From Mucilaginibacter flavus (lineage in GTDB: Bacteria; Bacteroidota; Bacteroidia; Sphingobacteriales; Sphingobacteriaceae), in NCBI RefSeq assembly GCF_030409315.1, contig NZ_JAUFPS010000092.1, positions 1-60,965 on the forward strand: a DNA stretch of 60,965 nucleotides. Direction: 5' to 3'. Shown here piece after piece: positions 1-6,864 of this stretch. Numbering within the stretch: position 1 is the first letter of the stretch; each line of letters begins with the position of its first letter. The translations under genes were made by a program, and so were the position numbers. The notes beneath the pieces were generated by a model. The model worked only from the letters and a program-made list of their open reading frames with translations, was not told the origin of the DNA and did no database searches.

Positions 1-72
1 ATTGTTCTTTATAAAAAACTTGCATTGAGCGACAAAATCAGGGCTTGTTTGAAATATCGTGGTAGCCCATAA

Positions 73-492
73 GATTATGGCGCGCGGTTCTATGACCCGG
101 TGATTGGTAGGTGGACGAGCGTGGACCCGCTGGCGGAGAAGTACCGGAGAATGTCGCCTTACAATTATGGCGTGAATAATCCCATAAGATTCATTGACCC
201 TGATGGGATGGATGTGTATAGCGATGATAAGCTGGCGGATGCAGAAAGATTAAAAAAAGAGATAGCTGTCCGTAACTCTAGGGAAAGTTTAGAGGCGAGC
301 CAAGCTCAATTCCAGGAATGGACTAACAGTGTATTTGACGGAACTTTGCTTGGAGGAAGCGGGAACGGTATGGTGAATAATGGCAAAACTTCGTTTGAAG
401 GAAGCGGGGGCGATGCAGCAGATAATGGCGAAACTTTGTTTGAAGGAAGCGGGAGTGATGGAGCGGATAATGCTAATCAGGGGGGGTATTAA
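73..492 (+). pseudogene. Rhs core fragment with Gly/Asn-rich linker (5'-truncated, frame broken)
   Basis: After an in-frame TAA at 70-72 the frame reads straight into an Rhs repeat-associated core: ARFYDPVIGRW, DPLAEKYRRMSPYNYG and NNPIRFIDPDGM follow each other within the first 50 codons. In Rhs/YD-repeat proteins this core closes the shell and precedes a variable C-terminal toxin. No YD repeats are visible upstream; bases 1-69 are open in the same frame but end at the TAA. After the core comes a linker of about 90 residues with near-repeated FEGSG and ADNG units. The frame ends just after a run of seven G; one extra G would fuse it to the toxin domain at 504-989. The core assignment is solid. 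Calling it a pseudogene is inference, because the stop and frameshift could also be variable. The first usable start is GTG at 100. Confidence 0.75.
480..486 (+). repeat. G7 homopolymer at the Rhs linker/toxin frame junction
   Basis: Seven consecutive G lie where the Rhs-linker frame (from 73) and the toxin frame (504-989) part. Inserting one G makes the two frames continuous and removes the stop at 490-492, giving ...NQGGVLIKILVADASG. It is a possible slipped-strand site, or simply a decay frameshift. Confidence 0.6.
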
Positions 493-503
493 TAAAAATT
501 TTA

Positions 504-989
504 GTGGCTGATGCTTCAGGTTTGTTAGACGTAGGACATAGTGCTATTCAATTAAATGATAATTACGTCTTTGGGTATTATCCTTCAAGTAGCAGTGGTC
601 ATGGTTTTGGTTCAGGGGATTTGATGTCGAGTAAAGGTGCGCCAAGCGTTGTTTCTAGAAGTACATTCGACAGGGAATATTTAAAACAAGGATACACGGA
701 ATACACCCTAAGTATTACGGCCAAACAATTCTCGTCGTTACAAAATTATCTATCAAATGTCGTGAATAATCCAGGTAATTATAGTTTATTTTTGAATAAC
801 TGTACAAGCGTAATAATAACTGGTCTTCAGAATGAGGGTATTTACCTTAGAATACATGGCCTCGGAACAACTGGAGAAATTATAACTCCAGCTTTTACCA
901 AACCGGCCCAGTTTGGCAATGCGTTAAATGAAGCATATTATGCAATGCCGAGTTTAGTAACAAAATTTAATCACTACGGAGGAAATTAA
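504..989 (+). CDS. Rhs C-terminal toxin domain, permuted papain-like (NlpC/P60/LRAT type) fold
   Basis: This frame encodes about 160 residues that look like an effector tip. A GHSAIQL motif (His about 12) is followed by NYVFGYYP and, near residue 97, NNCTS with Cys about 100. A His early and an NNC late is the motif order of circularly permuted papain-like peptidases and amidases (LRAT/DUF4105-like), which occur as Rhs and T6SS effector tips. It is out of frame with the Rhs core upstream only because of the G7 tract, so the original protein was probably one chain and the GTG at 504 is only the nominal start. A lipoprotein gene begins 2 nt after the stop, as expected for immunity against a periplasmic, cell-wall-acting toxin. 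The fold call rests on motif spacing only. Substrate (peptidoglycan or other amide/ester) is unknown. Confidence 0.6.
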   Translation: MADASGLLDVGHSAIQLNDNYVFGYYPSSSSGHGFGSGDLMSSKGAPSVVSRSTFDREYLKQGYTEYTLSITAKQFSSLQNYLSNVVNNPGNYSLFLNNCTSVIITGLQNEGIYLRIHGLGTTGEIITPAFTKPAQFGNALNEAYYAMPSLVTKFNHYGGN

Positions 990-990
990 A

Positions 991-1344
991 ATGAAAAAGA
1001 TAGTTAAACTGTTAATTGTTTCTACTCTATTCACTTCATGTGTGAATAGCGACGAGGGCATTAAGACATTGTTGCAAAGTAAAACTTTAGATGATCAGAT
1101 TGAGGGGGCTTGTAAAGCCGGGGAGTCGGGGAAAATGGATTTTATTCCATACCTATTAATGAATGCTGATGACCCAAGAGTGTCGACTGATTTACGGTAT
1201 AAAGGTTTTAGTGTTTATCAGGAGAAGATGATTGCAATAAAAACCATTCTAAAGATAGGTCCCCCAAAAACGATTACAAGGGAGCCTGACTCTACGATAA
1301 TTCAGTTTTACGTCAATGCCGCATCTAAGTATATCAATAATTAA
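991..1344 (+). CDS. Small lipoprotein, candidate immunity protein
   Basis: This is a 117-residue protein with a lipoprotein-type signal: MKKIVKLLIV, a hydrophobic stretch and LFTSC with the lipidation Cys at about 17. The mature part is mostly polar and helical, and I recognise no domain. The start lies 2 nt after the stop of the papain-like toxin frame, so the two are co-transcribed and probably translationally coupled. In polymorphic-toxin loci the gene directly after the toxin tip usually encodes the cognate immunity protein, and an envelope-anchored one fits a periplasmic toxin. The immunity role is inference from position and localisation; the lipoprotein signal is seen in the sequence. 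Confidence 0.6.
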   Translation: MKKIVKLLIVSTLFTSCVNSDEGIKTLLQSKTLDDQIEGACKAGESGKMDFIPYLLMNADDPRVSTDLRYKGFSVYQEKMIAIKTILKIGPPKTITREPDSTIIQFYVNAASKYINN

Positions 1345-1436
1345 TAATTATTGGGGATGAGTTAATTTTTAGAATAAGGCGCTTTGTTATTGCTGGTAAT
1401 TTTAGTATATTTAAATCACAATCATAGTTGTCCGTA

Positions 1437-1457
1437 GAGTTCCGCTGTTCCAATGTC
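1437..1457 (+). repeat. Inverted-repeat block A (partner 4120-4140)
   Basis: The 21 bases match the reverse complement of 4120-4140 with one mismatch. Together with block B in the same relative order this shows a degenerate inverted duplication on both sides of the second and third toxin/immunity cassettes. Confidence 0.65.
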
Positions 1458-1634
1458 CATCACTGCTATGTATAAAGCAATATGACAGGTATGAGATTTT
1501 TGGAATCACATAAAGTTATATTTTTTGATTCAGCATAACAAGCTAATCTCTGACTGCTATATGCGTTCCTCCCTAAATCAGGAGCCGCCTGTAATTGTAT
1601 GTAGTCAAAGAGGTACGAATACTTCGAAATGTAG

Positions 1635-1663
1635 TTTGTAATTATTGTACTCCTAAAATCGAT
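1635..1663 (+). repeat. Inverted-repeat block B (partner 4066-4094)
   Basis: The 29 bases match the reverse complement of 4066-4094 with three mismatches. Block order relative to block A is kept in both copies, but spacing differs (about 177 nt here, 25 nt there), so the two copies have diverged by insertion or deletion. Confidence 0.65.
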
Positions 1664-1995
1664 GAACGAGGCAATAGTTTTTGTAGGATTAGCCCCTATT
1701 CAAAAACTTGATTTAAAAAGAAAATGATCTTACTTATCAGTCAAGGATGTTATTGAACTTTTCCTCTGATAAGTCTTTCGATTCTCCTTTTCCTGATTGT
1801 TTCACTACGGATTATGCTTTGATTTTATATGATAATAATATGAAAATTGCTGGCAGCATGTTCATGAGTTTGAATTGTAATATGTTTCTGTGAACGATCA
1901 AACTCCAATAAGATTAACCGCAAAAGCTAAAAGAAGACTGCTACAACTACTGAAATGAGCCACAGTCTTCCTCCGCTGCCGCAAGGTTTTATGTT

Positions 1996-2928
1996 GTGGC
2001 CTGCGTTTATCGTGCAAGACAATACGATGCCGCTATAGGCAGGTGGACATCGATAGATCCCTTGGCGGAAACTTCGAGGAGGATGTCACCTTATAACTAT
2101 GGTGACAATAATCCAATTAGATTCGTTGACCCTGACGGGATGTCTACCGAAAGCTATATGGAGGAACATGGGATTACCGATGATGATTTAACAACTGTTT
2201 ATTCGGCATCCTCATCAAATAAGGATGTAGTCAAACTAGGTGATGGGTCTACATTTGTAGATAAAACCGTGAATAGCCAGGCAGAAATAACCAAAAAGTA
2301 TGGTGCCGGAGCTAAAGATGTAAGTGGTCAAACGTGGACGATAGGGCGAGATGGGGTTTTTGTAAAGTTTGGGAAAAACAGTTGGGATTATATAAATCCT
2401 ATTACTGACTCTTGGAAGGGCTGGAATGAGGCATTTCAAAAGGGCATAAAGTCTTGGTCGCCGATGCTAAATACTGCTAAGTATACGGCCATAGGAACCA
2501 CCGGGGTTATTGGCGGCGGATTAGTCGGCGGCGAGTCGGCGGGAAACTTTTTGATTGATAGAGGTGATAGATTAGCGGATTTCTTTGAGGGAATGACTTC
2601 TTCAACACCCGAAAGTAGCAGTGTTTTGAACTTTACGTCCAAGTCACTGCAGGCAAAGTTTAAGCGTGCCGGAGATTTTGGAATTGAGGAAAATTGGAGT
2701 AGAGCAGCAGCTGGACGTTTTAGTGCGGCGATTAATCAGCACATAAATGATATAGGAACACAGGTATTTCAGGGAGCATACCGAAACAGTAATAATCTCG
2801 TTAATTTTTATTTAAACCCACAAACCGGATTGAATGTAATAGCTACACCATCAGGAAAATTTATAAGCGGTTGGTTATTAGAAGCTCCGCAAATACAGTC
2901 AGTAATAACCAGGGGATTTTTATGGTAA
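1996..2928 (+). CDS. Rhs core fragment with colicin D-like toxin tip
   Basis: The N-terminus is Rhs core (YRARQYDAAIGRWTS, DPLAE, MSPYNYGDNNP, FVDPDGM, residues about 5-49). A middle region follows with a glycine-rich hydrophobic patch (residues 165-182). The last 95 residues resemble the colicin D tRNase domain: KFKRAGDFGI at 221-230, an AINQHI helix, a GAYR strand, FYLNPQTGLNV, and FISGW at 289-293. Colicin D cleaves the anticodon loop of tRNA-Arg; its catalytic site includes K608, K610, H611, S677 and W679. Here the Lys pair (221, 223), Ser291 and Trp293 are present, but the His position is Arg224. Only the core end of the Rhs protein is present and the first start is GTG; the frame opens at 1954. 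A matching immunity gene follows 4 nt after the stop. Domain call good, activity doubtful. Confidence 0.75.
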   Translation: MACVYRARQYDAAIGRWTSIDPLAETSRRMSPYNYGDNNPIRFVDPDGMSTESYMEEHGITDDDLTTVYSASSSNKDVVKLGDGSTFVDKTVNSQAEITKKYGAGAKDVSGQTWTIGRDGVFVKFGKNSWDYINPITDSWKGWNEAFQKGIKSWSPMLNTAKYTAIGTTGVIGGGLVGGESAGNFLIDRGDRLADFFEGMTSSTPESSSVLNFTSKSLQAKFKRAGDFGIEENWSRAAAGRFSAAINQHINDIGTQVFQGAYRNSNNLVNFYLNPQTGLNVIATPSGKFISGWLLEAPQIQSVITRGFLW

Positions 2929-2932
2929 AACA

Positions 2933-3235
2933 ATGGAAGCATTAGATAAAGTTAATTTAAAAAAATATTTGAAGTTGATTAATTTGTTTTGTGATATGCA
3001 AATTGATGTAAAAGAATTTGAGACACATTTCATAAAATTAAGGAGAGAAGATTCCTATTGGATGTCAGGCTCATTCGAACAGCAGTTAGGACAAATTCTT
3101 TATACACTTTTTCTTGATATTAGTGATTATACACCAAATGAATTATACGATGTTAACGATCCAATCAATATTAATGAAAGTGAATTAAGAATAAGAGTAA
3201 ATGAGGCAAGGTTGAAACTAGAGGCAATTAAATGA
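2933..3235 (+). CDS. Colicin D-type immunity protein
   Basis: This 100-residue acidic, all-helical protein starts 4 nt after the colicin D-like tip. The pattern (a short N-terminal helix, VKEFETHFIKLRRED, then FEQQLGQILYTLFLDISDYTPNELYD and a final NESELRIRVNEARLKLE helix) resembles the colicin D immunity/self-protection family, which binds the tRNase domain and mimics its tRNA substrate. Position and acidity both support the call. It acts in the cytoplasm, with no signal peptide. If the neighbouring toxin has lost its catalytic His, this gene may persist to protect against related toxins from other strains. Confidence 0.7.
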   Translation: MEALDKVNLKKYLKLINLFCDMQIDVKEFETHFIKLRREDSYWMSGSFEQQLGQILYTLFLDISDYTPNELYDVNDPININESELRIRVNEARLKLEAIK

Positions 3236-3319
3236 TAACTCATTACTCGTTGATAAAAAATAATCTTCAGTGGGAACCCACGTTTCGTGGCTGTTGAACA
3301 ATGAATAGGTCCTCAATTT

Positions 3320-3538
3320 ATGAATGCAATAAATTATACTGCTAACAAAATCCATTTTAATTTGACTGGTCCCAATGGTAATATGATAAATGCCTGGAAG
3401 GCTATAACCGAAGGTGCAAAAGGTTTAGGTGTTAGTAGGGCCACAAGTTGGGAATTATTTCAATTATATTCCAACCCAGAAGCATTGCAAAGAACTATGT
3501 TTTATTTTGGCGGAAAATTAATACCGCCTCCATTTTAA
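3320..3538 (+). CDS. Orphan polymorphic-toxin C-terminal tip (short)
   Basis: A 72-residue ORF beginning MNAINYTANKIHFNLTG and ending in GGKLIPPPF. It lacks an Rhs core, signal peptide or membrane segment and looks like the last part of a toxin domain displaced from its carrier. Directly downstream (10 nt) is a 132-residue protein of immunity type, so the pair is best read as an orphan toxin-tip/immunity cassette, as commonly found behind Rhs genes. I do not recognise the toxin family; the IHFNL and YSNPEAL segments suggest a nuclease-like tip but that is a guess. Confidence 0.5.
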   Translation: MNAINYTANKIHFNLTGPNGNMINAWKAITEGAKGLGVSRATSWELFQLYSNPEALQRTMFYFGGKLIPPPF

Positions 3539-3548
3539 ATGATCTATT

Positions 3549-3947
3549 ATGAACAAGGAAATATTTAAATCAGACAGATATTTTACAGCTTTTGATTTTG
3601 TGTTAGGTCACGGCCAACTGTTATTAAGATCAAGTAAAGATGACAGTAATAAAAAGAATATTGACATCATTTTTTTTGGTACAAAATATGTTCAGTTATT
3701 TACTTCTCTCTGGGGGATTCGCATTAAGCTTGTAGAAAAAGATAAAGGCCTGATTAAATACAATTCTGTTGGTTTATTTTTAAATTCAGATATAAACTTC
3801 TTATTCGAAATAGAAACTAAAGATGAAAAGTACTATATAGCTGCTTCATACTTAAAAGTTTATGAGAATGAATTGGAGTTTAACGAAACGAGTTTGGGGT
3901 TAGGCTTAGTTATGGGCCGTGAAAAAGAGATTTCGGGAAGCAAATAA
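3549..3947 (+). CDS. Candidate immunity protein of the orphan cassette
   Basis: A 132-residue cytosolic protein of alternating strands: DFVLGHGQLLLRSSK, NIDIIFFGTKYVQL, LFEIET, YYIAASYLKVYEN and a final ELEFNETSLG. GHGQLLLRS followed by NIDIIFF is a pattern I associate with immunity proteins adjacent to Rhs or Cdi toxins in Bacteroidota, but I cannot assign an Imm family number. It follows the orphan tip by 10 nt. Function inferred from position. It ends the toxin array; the next 470 bp hold only repeats. Confidence 0.55.
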   Translation: MNKEIFKSDRYFTAFDFVLGHGQLLLRSSKDDSNKKNIDIIFFGTKYVQLFTSLWGIRIKLVEKDKGLIKYNSVGLFLNSDINFLFEIETKDEKYYIAASYLKVYENELEFNETSLGLGLVMGREKEISGSK

Positions 3948-4065
3948 AAGACTCTGCTTTAGTCACCTTTTATACCGCGCGGTTACTATTTATAGTACGG
4001 TAGGTGATTTGAAATAGTGCTCTATTTATGCTTCCCGGCGTAGGGATTCTGGGATTAAGTCTGTA

Positions 4066-4094
4066 ATCGATTTTGGGAGCACAATAGTTACAAA
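4066..4094 (-). repeat. Inverted-repeat block B' (partner 1635-1663)
   Basis: Reverse complement matches 1635-1663 at 26 of 29 positions. Confidence 0.65.
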
Positions 4095-4119
4095 AATAAG
4101 ACAAGGATAGGCGTTCTGG

Positions 4120-4140
4120 GACATTTGAACAGCGGAACTG
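4120..4140 (-). repeat. Inverted-repeat block A' (partner 1437-1457)
   Basis: Reverse complement matches 1437-1457 at 20 of 21 positions. Confidence 0.65.
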
Positions 4141-4194
4141 TACCGCGAGTTGGTGCGACACGAAATATGCAATTGCAAGCTTGGCAACAGTAGT

Positions 4195-4223
4195 GTCATT
4201 GCAAGAAATGAACGAAGCAATAG
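4195..4223 (+). repeat. REP-like dispersed repeat (GAACGAAGCAAT core)
   Basis: GTCATTGCAAG followed by GAACGAAGCAAT resembles an intergenic repeat that is frequent in Bacteroidota genomes. A related copy (GAACGAGGCAAT) lies in the same orientation near 1664. The family link is from memory and needs a genome-wide count. Confidence 0.45.
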
Positions 4224-4421
4224 TTTTTATAGGCGTATCAGGATGTTTCCCCGGTGCAGAAACAAACAGTTTGGTAACTGACTAAAACGACAACCGCTGG
4301 CAGTAGCTCGATAGCCTTTATCAAAAATGCCACAGGTCGGAAGTTATGAAAATTGCCAATTACGATAGGTACGACCAAGTCATTTTAAGGCTAATGAATT
4401 TTTCCTTTCTAATAACTTTAG

Positions 4422-5189
4422 GCATCAACTCCTGATCAAAAGAACGAAGCATTAAAATACCTTATTCATTTTGTAGGTGATGCCCACCAACCAATGCACG
4501 TTAGCCGTAAAGAAGATAAAGGCGGTAATACTATCCAGCTTCAATTTGACGGCAAAGGAACAAACCTACACAGTCTTTGGGATAGCAAGCTTATAGATCA
4601 TGAAGGATTAAGTGAAGCTGAAATTGCAAAACAATATGATTGGGCCAACGAAACGCAGATCAAAAAATGGCAAACCGATAGTCCTATGGAATGGCTTTGG
4701 GAGAGTTACCAGATCAGCAGCGAACTATATGCAGATATCAAGCCAGGGCAAACGCTTAATGACGATTATTACAAGAAGTATATTCAAACCATCCATTTGC
4801 AAATTGATCAGGCCGGTATAAGATTAGCCGGTGAGTTAAACAAGCTATATGCAAATGAACAGGTTAAAATTACAAAGGTTGAGTTATTACCTCCGCCACC
4901 GGTAACTGCTCAGAAGATCATGCTTACAGAGGTGAAAAACATGGTTGGCAGAAATGTTTCAGTTAGTGGCAAAGTATATAGTGTTAAAGATATCGGCAGC
5001 ATGGTGCTTGTTAACTTAGGTGCAGCTTATCCGAATCAATTACTAACTATTGCTTTAAAAGGTGACGCTAAACAATTGGCTTCCCAATTAGATGGTAAAA
5101 CCGTTACCGTAGAAGGTACCGTGATAGATTATAAAGGCAAACCAGAGATAGTTGTTACTGAAACAAATAAGCTAACGATAGCTAAATAG
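4422..5189 (+). pseudogene. S1/P1-type nuclease, 5'-truncated, with C-terminal OB-fold
   Basis: Translation from 4422 (right after TAG 4419-4421) gives a protein lacking its N-terminal half. KYLIHFVGDAHQPMH is the Zn-binding HxxxD/H motif of the S1/P1 (phospholipase C-like) nuclease family, followed by NLHSLWDSKLI, a second metal-ligand motif. These secreted trinuclear-Zn enzymes degrade single-stranded nucleic acid and need an N-terminal Trp ligand plus two earlier helices, which are missing, as is the signal peptide. After the nuclease domain (to about codon 150) comes a domain with VGRNVSVSGKVYS, VLVNLG and LDGKTVTVEGTV, a short OB-fold. An ATG at 4494 could serve as start, but the product would lack part of the active site. 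The gene is probably a relic cut by the rearrangement that built the Rhs array. A strong terminator follows. Confidence 0.75.
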
Positions 5190-5193
5190 AGCG

Positions 5194-5232
5194 AAAGCAC
5201 CCACCAGGCTGGTTAAGCCTGGTGGGTGCTTT
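5194..5232 (+). terminator. Intrinsic terminator, 17-bp stem
   Basis: Perfect inverted repeat: arms 5194-5210 and 5216-5232, 5-nt loop. The arms start with AAA and end with TTT, so it can terminate in both directions. It lies 5 nt after the stop of the truncated nuclease gene and faces the minus-strand gene ending at 5269. Confidence 0.85.
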
Positions 5233-5268
5233 CAAGTTTGTCCAATTCAGCCATCCAACTAAGGCGAC

Positions 5269-5478
5269 TTAAACAATATTCGCGGCTACCAAAACGGCGG
5301 CAATTAAACCGGTTGCCATTTCCATTCTATTGGAACCGTGATTAACCCAGCGTTCACCAACCTGCACAAATGTATAAGGTGTCGTATACATAGTAATTGT
5401 TATTGCGGCAGGCTTTTGGTCAACTATATAAAAATAGTATATACGGTTCTGATAGTGTGCTTCGAGTTTGCCTTCCAT
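5269..5478 (-). CDS. Small hypothetical protein
   Basis: A 69-residue ORF with balanced composition. The N-terminal half is aromatic (NRIYYFYIVD) and likely strands; the C-terminus is hydrophobic (ATGLIAAVLVAANIV) and may be a membrane-associated helix. I do not recognise the family. Upstream, TACTTTTG at 5483-5490 on the minus strand matches the Bacteroidota -7 consensus TAnnTTTG only a few bases before the ATG, which would give a nearly leaderless transcript. The bidirectional terminator at 5194-5232 lies beyond its stop. Moderate support as a real gene. Confidence 0.45.
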   Translation of the reverse strand: MEGKLEAHYQNRIYYFYIVDQKPAAITITMYTTPYTFVQVGERWVNHGSNRMEMATGLIAAVLVAANIV

Positions 5479-5526
5479 GGCGCAAAAGTATAAATCAAAT
5501 CAATAGCTCCTGGGGTAGCAGGGACT

Positions 5527-5718
5527 ATGTGGATAATTAAAGAGCAGGTATCCATTTTAACCTTAGTAGGACGTGAAGCTAACAAAACATTATATTTGGA
5601 TATGACCAGACAGCAGTTTAGGGCATTAGATATAAACAGCCAGGCCGATGTGGTCTGGAGGCATACCGGAATCGCTGTTCCGTCTACTATGGCTTCCGGG
5701 TTGCTCGATGATAAGTAG
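5527..5718 (+). CDS. Small hypothetical ORF, doubtful
   Basis: A 63-residue frame with reasonable composition (MWIIKEQVSILTLV, RQQFRALDIN). It overlaps an opposite-strand frame of 131 codons (5424-5819) whose first 45 residues also look plausible while the rest is Cys/Ser-rich. Neither strand is convincing, and no ribosome-binding site or promoter decides it. Reported so that the stretch is not left blank. Confidence 0.25.
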   Translation: MWIIKEQVSILTLVGREANKTLYLDMTRQQFRALDINSQADVVWRHTGIAVPSTMASGLLDDK

Positions 5719-5857
5719 CCGCTGGGCAGAATACGTTTCCGCTTGCTGCTATATGTCCATACGTCAGTACCATTCATCCCGCTATATTCCCTATTTTTAG
5801 GTAAACATTGATACCCCACGTTTTTTAATAGCAGTTCCTTCTTTGTTCAAATTGCTA

Positions 5858-6862
5858 TCAGCGGTTAACTTCCGGCACCTGCATCGCCAGCAGTTTCAGT
5901 TTACGTTTCTGTAATTCCATGTGATGCTGTATAGTCGCATCATAATCTGTTTCGCCATGGGTCATTTTGTTGATCATGATGAAAATTTCTATGCCCAGCA
6001 AGAGCAGGGCCCACAACGACCAAACAAATAAAGCCGGTCCGGAATCCCGCAGGATATGGTACATCAGTTGCAGTTCAAACAGAAACCCGCTGTTAGCTTT
6101 AGCCTCTTGTGTCACTTCGTCTCTTAGCTTTAATATCCGATTTTCCTGGTCTACCTTTATTGCCCGTATTTCTTTGATTTGTGCGTCAATTGGTGCGAGC
6201 ATCGACATTTTCGGATTGGGTATTGAATTGATGGTTACTGCCGTTTTTCTGACAAGATTCGTTTTAGTTGTCGTCCTTTTATTGGTATCAGTGGTAACCG
6301 TAGGTACAGCGATAACATCACTCAGCTTACCAATCATTTTGATCGTCGGATTTTTGGTCAGTTCATCTACAAGCGCTTTGCGTTCCGCTTCTTTTTTATT
6401 GATGGTACGATCCGTTTCTGCAGACTGGGCTTTTAGTTCCCTTTCTCTGGCTGGCAATAGGGAAGCTACCTGAGCATTTAACTCGAACAATTCCTTGTGT
6501 TTAATGTCTTCTCGGAAAATAATCTGGTCAATGATGATCGAACCAATGACCGCCATGATCAGGGCAATAAAAGCGCGCACACCATATTTCAATTTGCTTT
6601 GCGAATCAGAAAGAATAATTTGCCGTTCTACCTGCAAAATGATCAGAACAAATAAAACTCCTCCCAAAATACTGTAATACCATTCTGCCGCCAGGTATTT
6701 GCTGACAAAGGAATAGCCTATAAATGCCCATAAGATACAAATAATCATCAGCGCAGCTGTGTAACGCTTAACTGCACGGTGTGCAATTTCACTGCAACCT
6801 TGCAGCACTTCGTATTTATACCCTGTAAGAAAACACCCGAACTTGATCCACCGGTACTTCAT
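5858..6862 (-). CDS. DUF4407 family polytopic membrane protein
   Basis: A 334-residue protein with the DUF4407 layout. Three transmembrane helices lie in the first 115 residues (around 36-55, 62-80 and 93-114). A long charged coiled-coil follows (about 120-270, LLPARERELKAQSAETD and later LKLRDEVTQEAK). A fourth helix (about 278-300, ALFVWSLWALLLLGIEIFIM) leads to a short basic cytoplasmic tail. The family's biochemical role is unknown; such proteins often sit in accessory or mobile regions. It is last in a tight minus-strand operon, 2 nt after the coiled-coil gene at 6865, and downstream of HNH nuclease and DUF3892 genes. A membrane-anchored coiled-coil protein encoded with a nuclease is reminiscent of defence or stress modules, but that is inference. 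Confidence 0.8.
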   Translation of the reverse strand: MKYRWIKFGCFLTGYKYEVLQGCSEIAHRAVKRYTAALMIICILWAFIGYSFVSKYLAAEWYYSILGGVLFVLIILQVERQIILSDSQSKLKYGVRAFIALIMAVIGSIIIDQIIFREDIKHKELFELNAQVASLLPARERELKAQSAETDRTINKKEAERKALVDELTKNPTIKMIGKLSDVIAVPTVTTDTNKRTTTKTNLVRKTAVTINSIPNPKMSMLAPIDAQIKEIRAIKVDQENRILKLRDEVTQEAKANSGFLFELQLMYHILRDSGPALFVWSLWALLLLGIEIFIMINKMTHGETDYDATIQHHMELQKRKLKLLAMQVPEVNR

Positions 6863-6864
6863 TG

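Larger units (their letters stand above)
1345..1995 (+). other. Inter-cassette region without a supported gene
   Basis: About 650 bp with many stops in all frames. It carries two blocks (1437-1457 and 1635-1663) that recur in inverted orientation at 4066-4140, and the tract near 1662-1687 recurs directly near 4208-4232. The last 40 bases (from 1954) are open in the frame of the following Rhs fragment and encode ARFYVV-like core debris. Confidence 0.6.
3948..4421 (+). other. Repeat-bearing spacer between Rhs array and truncated nuclease
   Basis: No ORF here looks coding; short frames on the minus strand have biased, stop-limited composition. It contains the inverted partners of the blocks at 1437 and 1635 and, at 4195-4223, a sequence similar to a dispersed repeat with a GAACGAAGCAAT core that I associate with Bacteroidota intergenic regions. 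The right edge, at the TAG at 4419-4421, is where the S1/P1 nuclease homology begins abruptly. Confidence 0.55.

Noticed and set aside
3970..4220. Minus-strand ORFs over the repeat spacer
   Set aside because: They translate repeat sequence and have biased composition.
5424..5819. 131-codon minus-strand frame
   Set aside because: Ser/Cys-rich second half overlaps a plausible plus ORF and the 69-residue gene; no start signal. Its first 45 residues look plausible, so not fully excluded.
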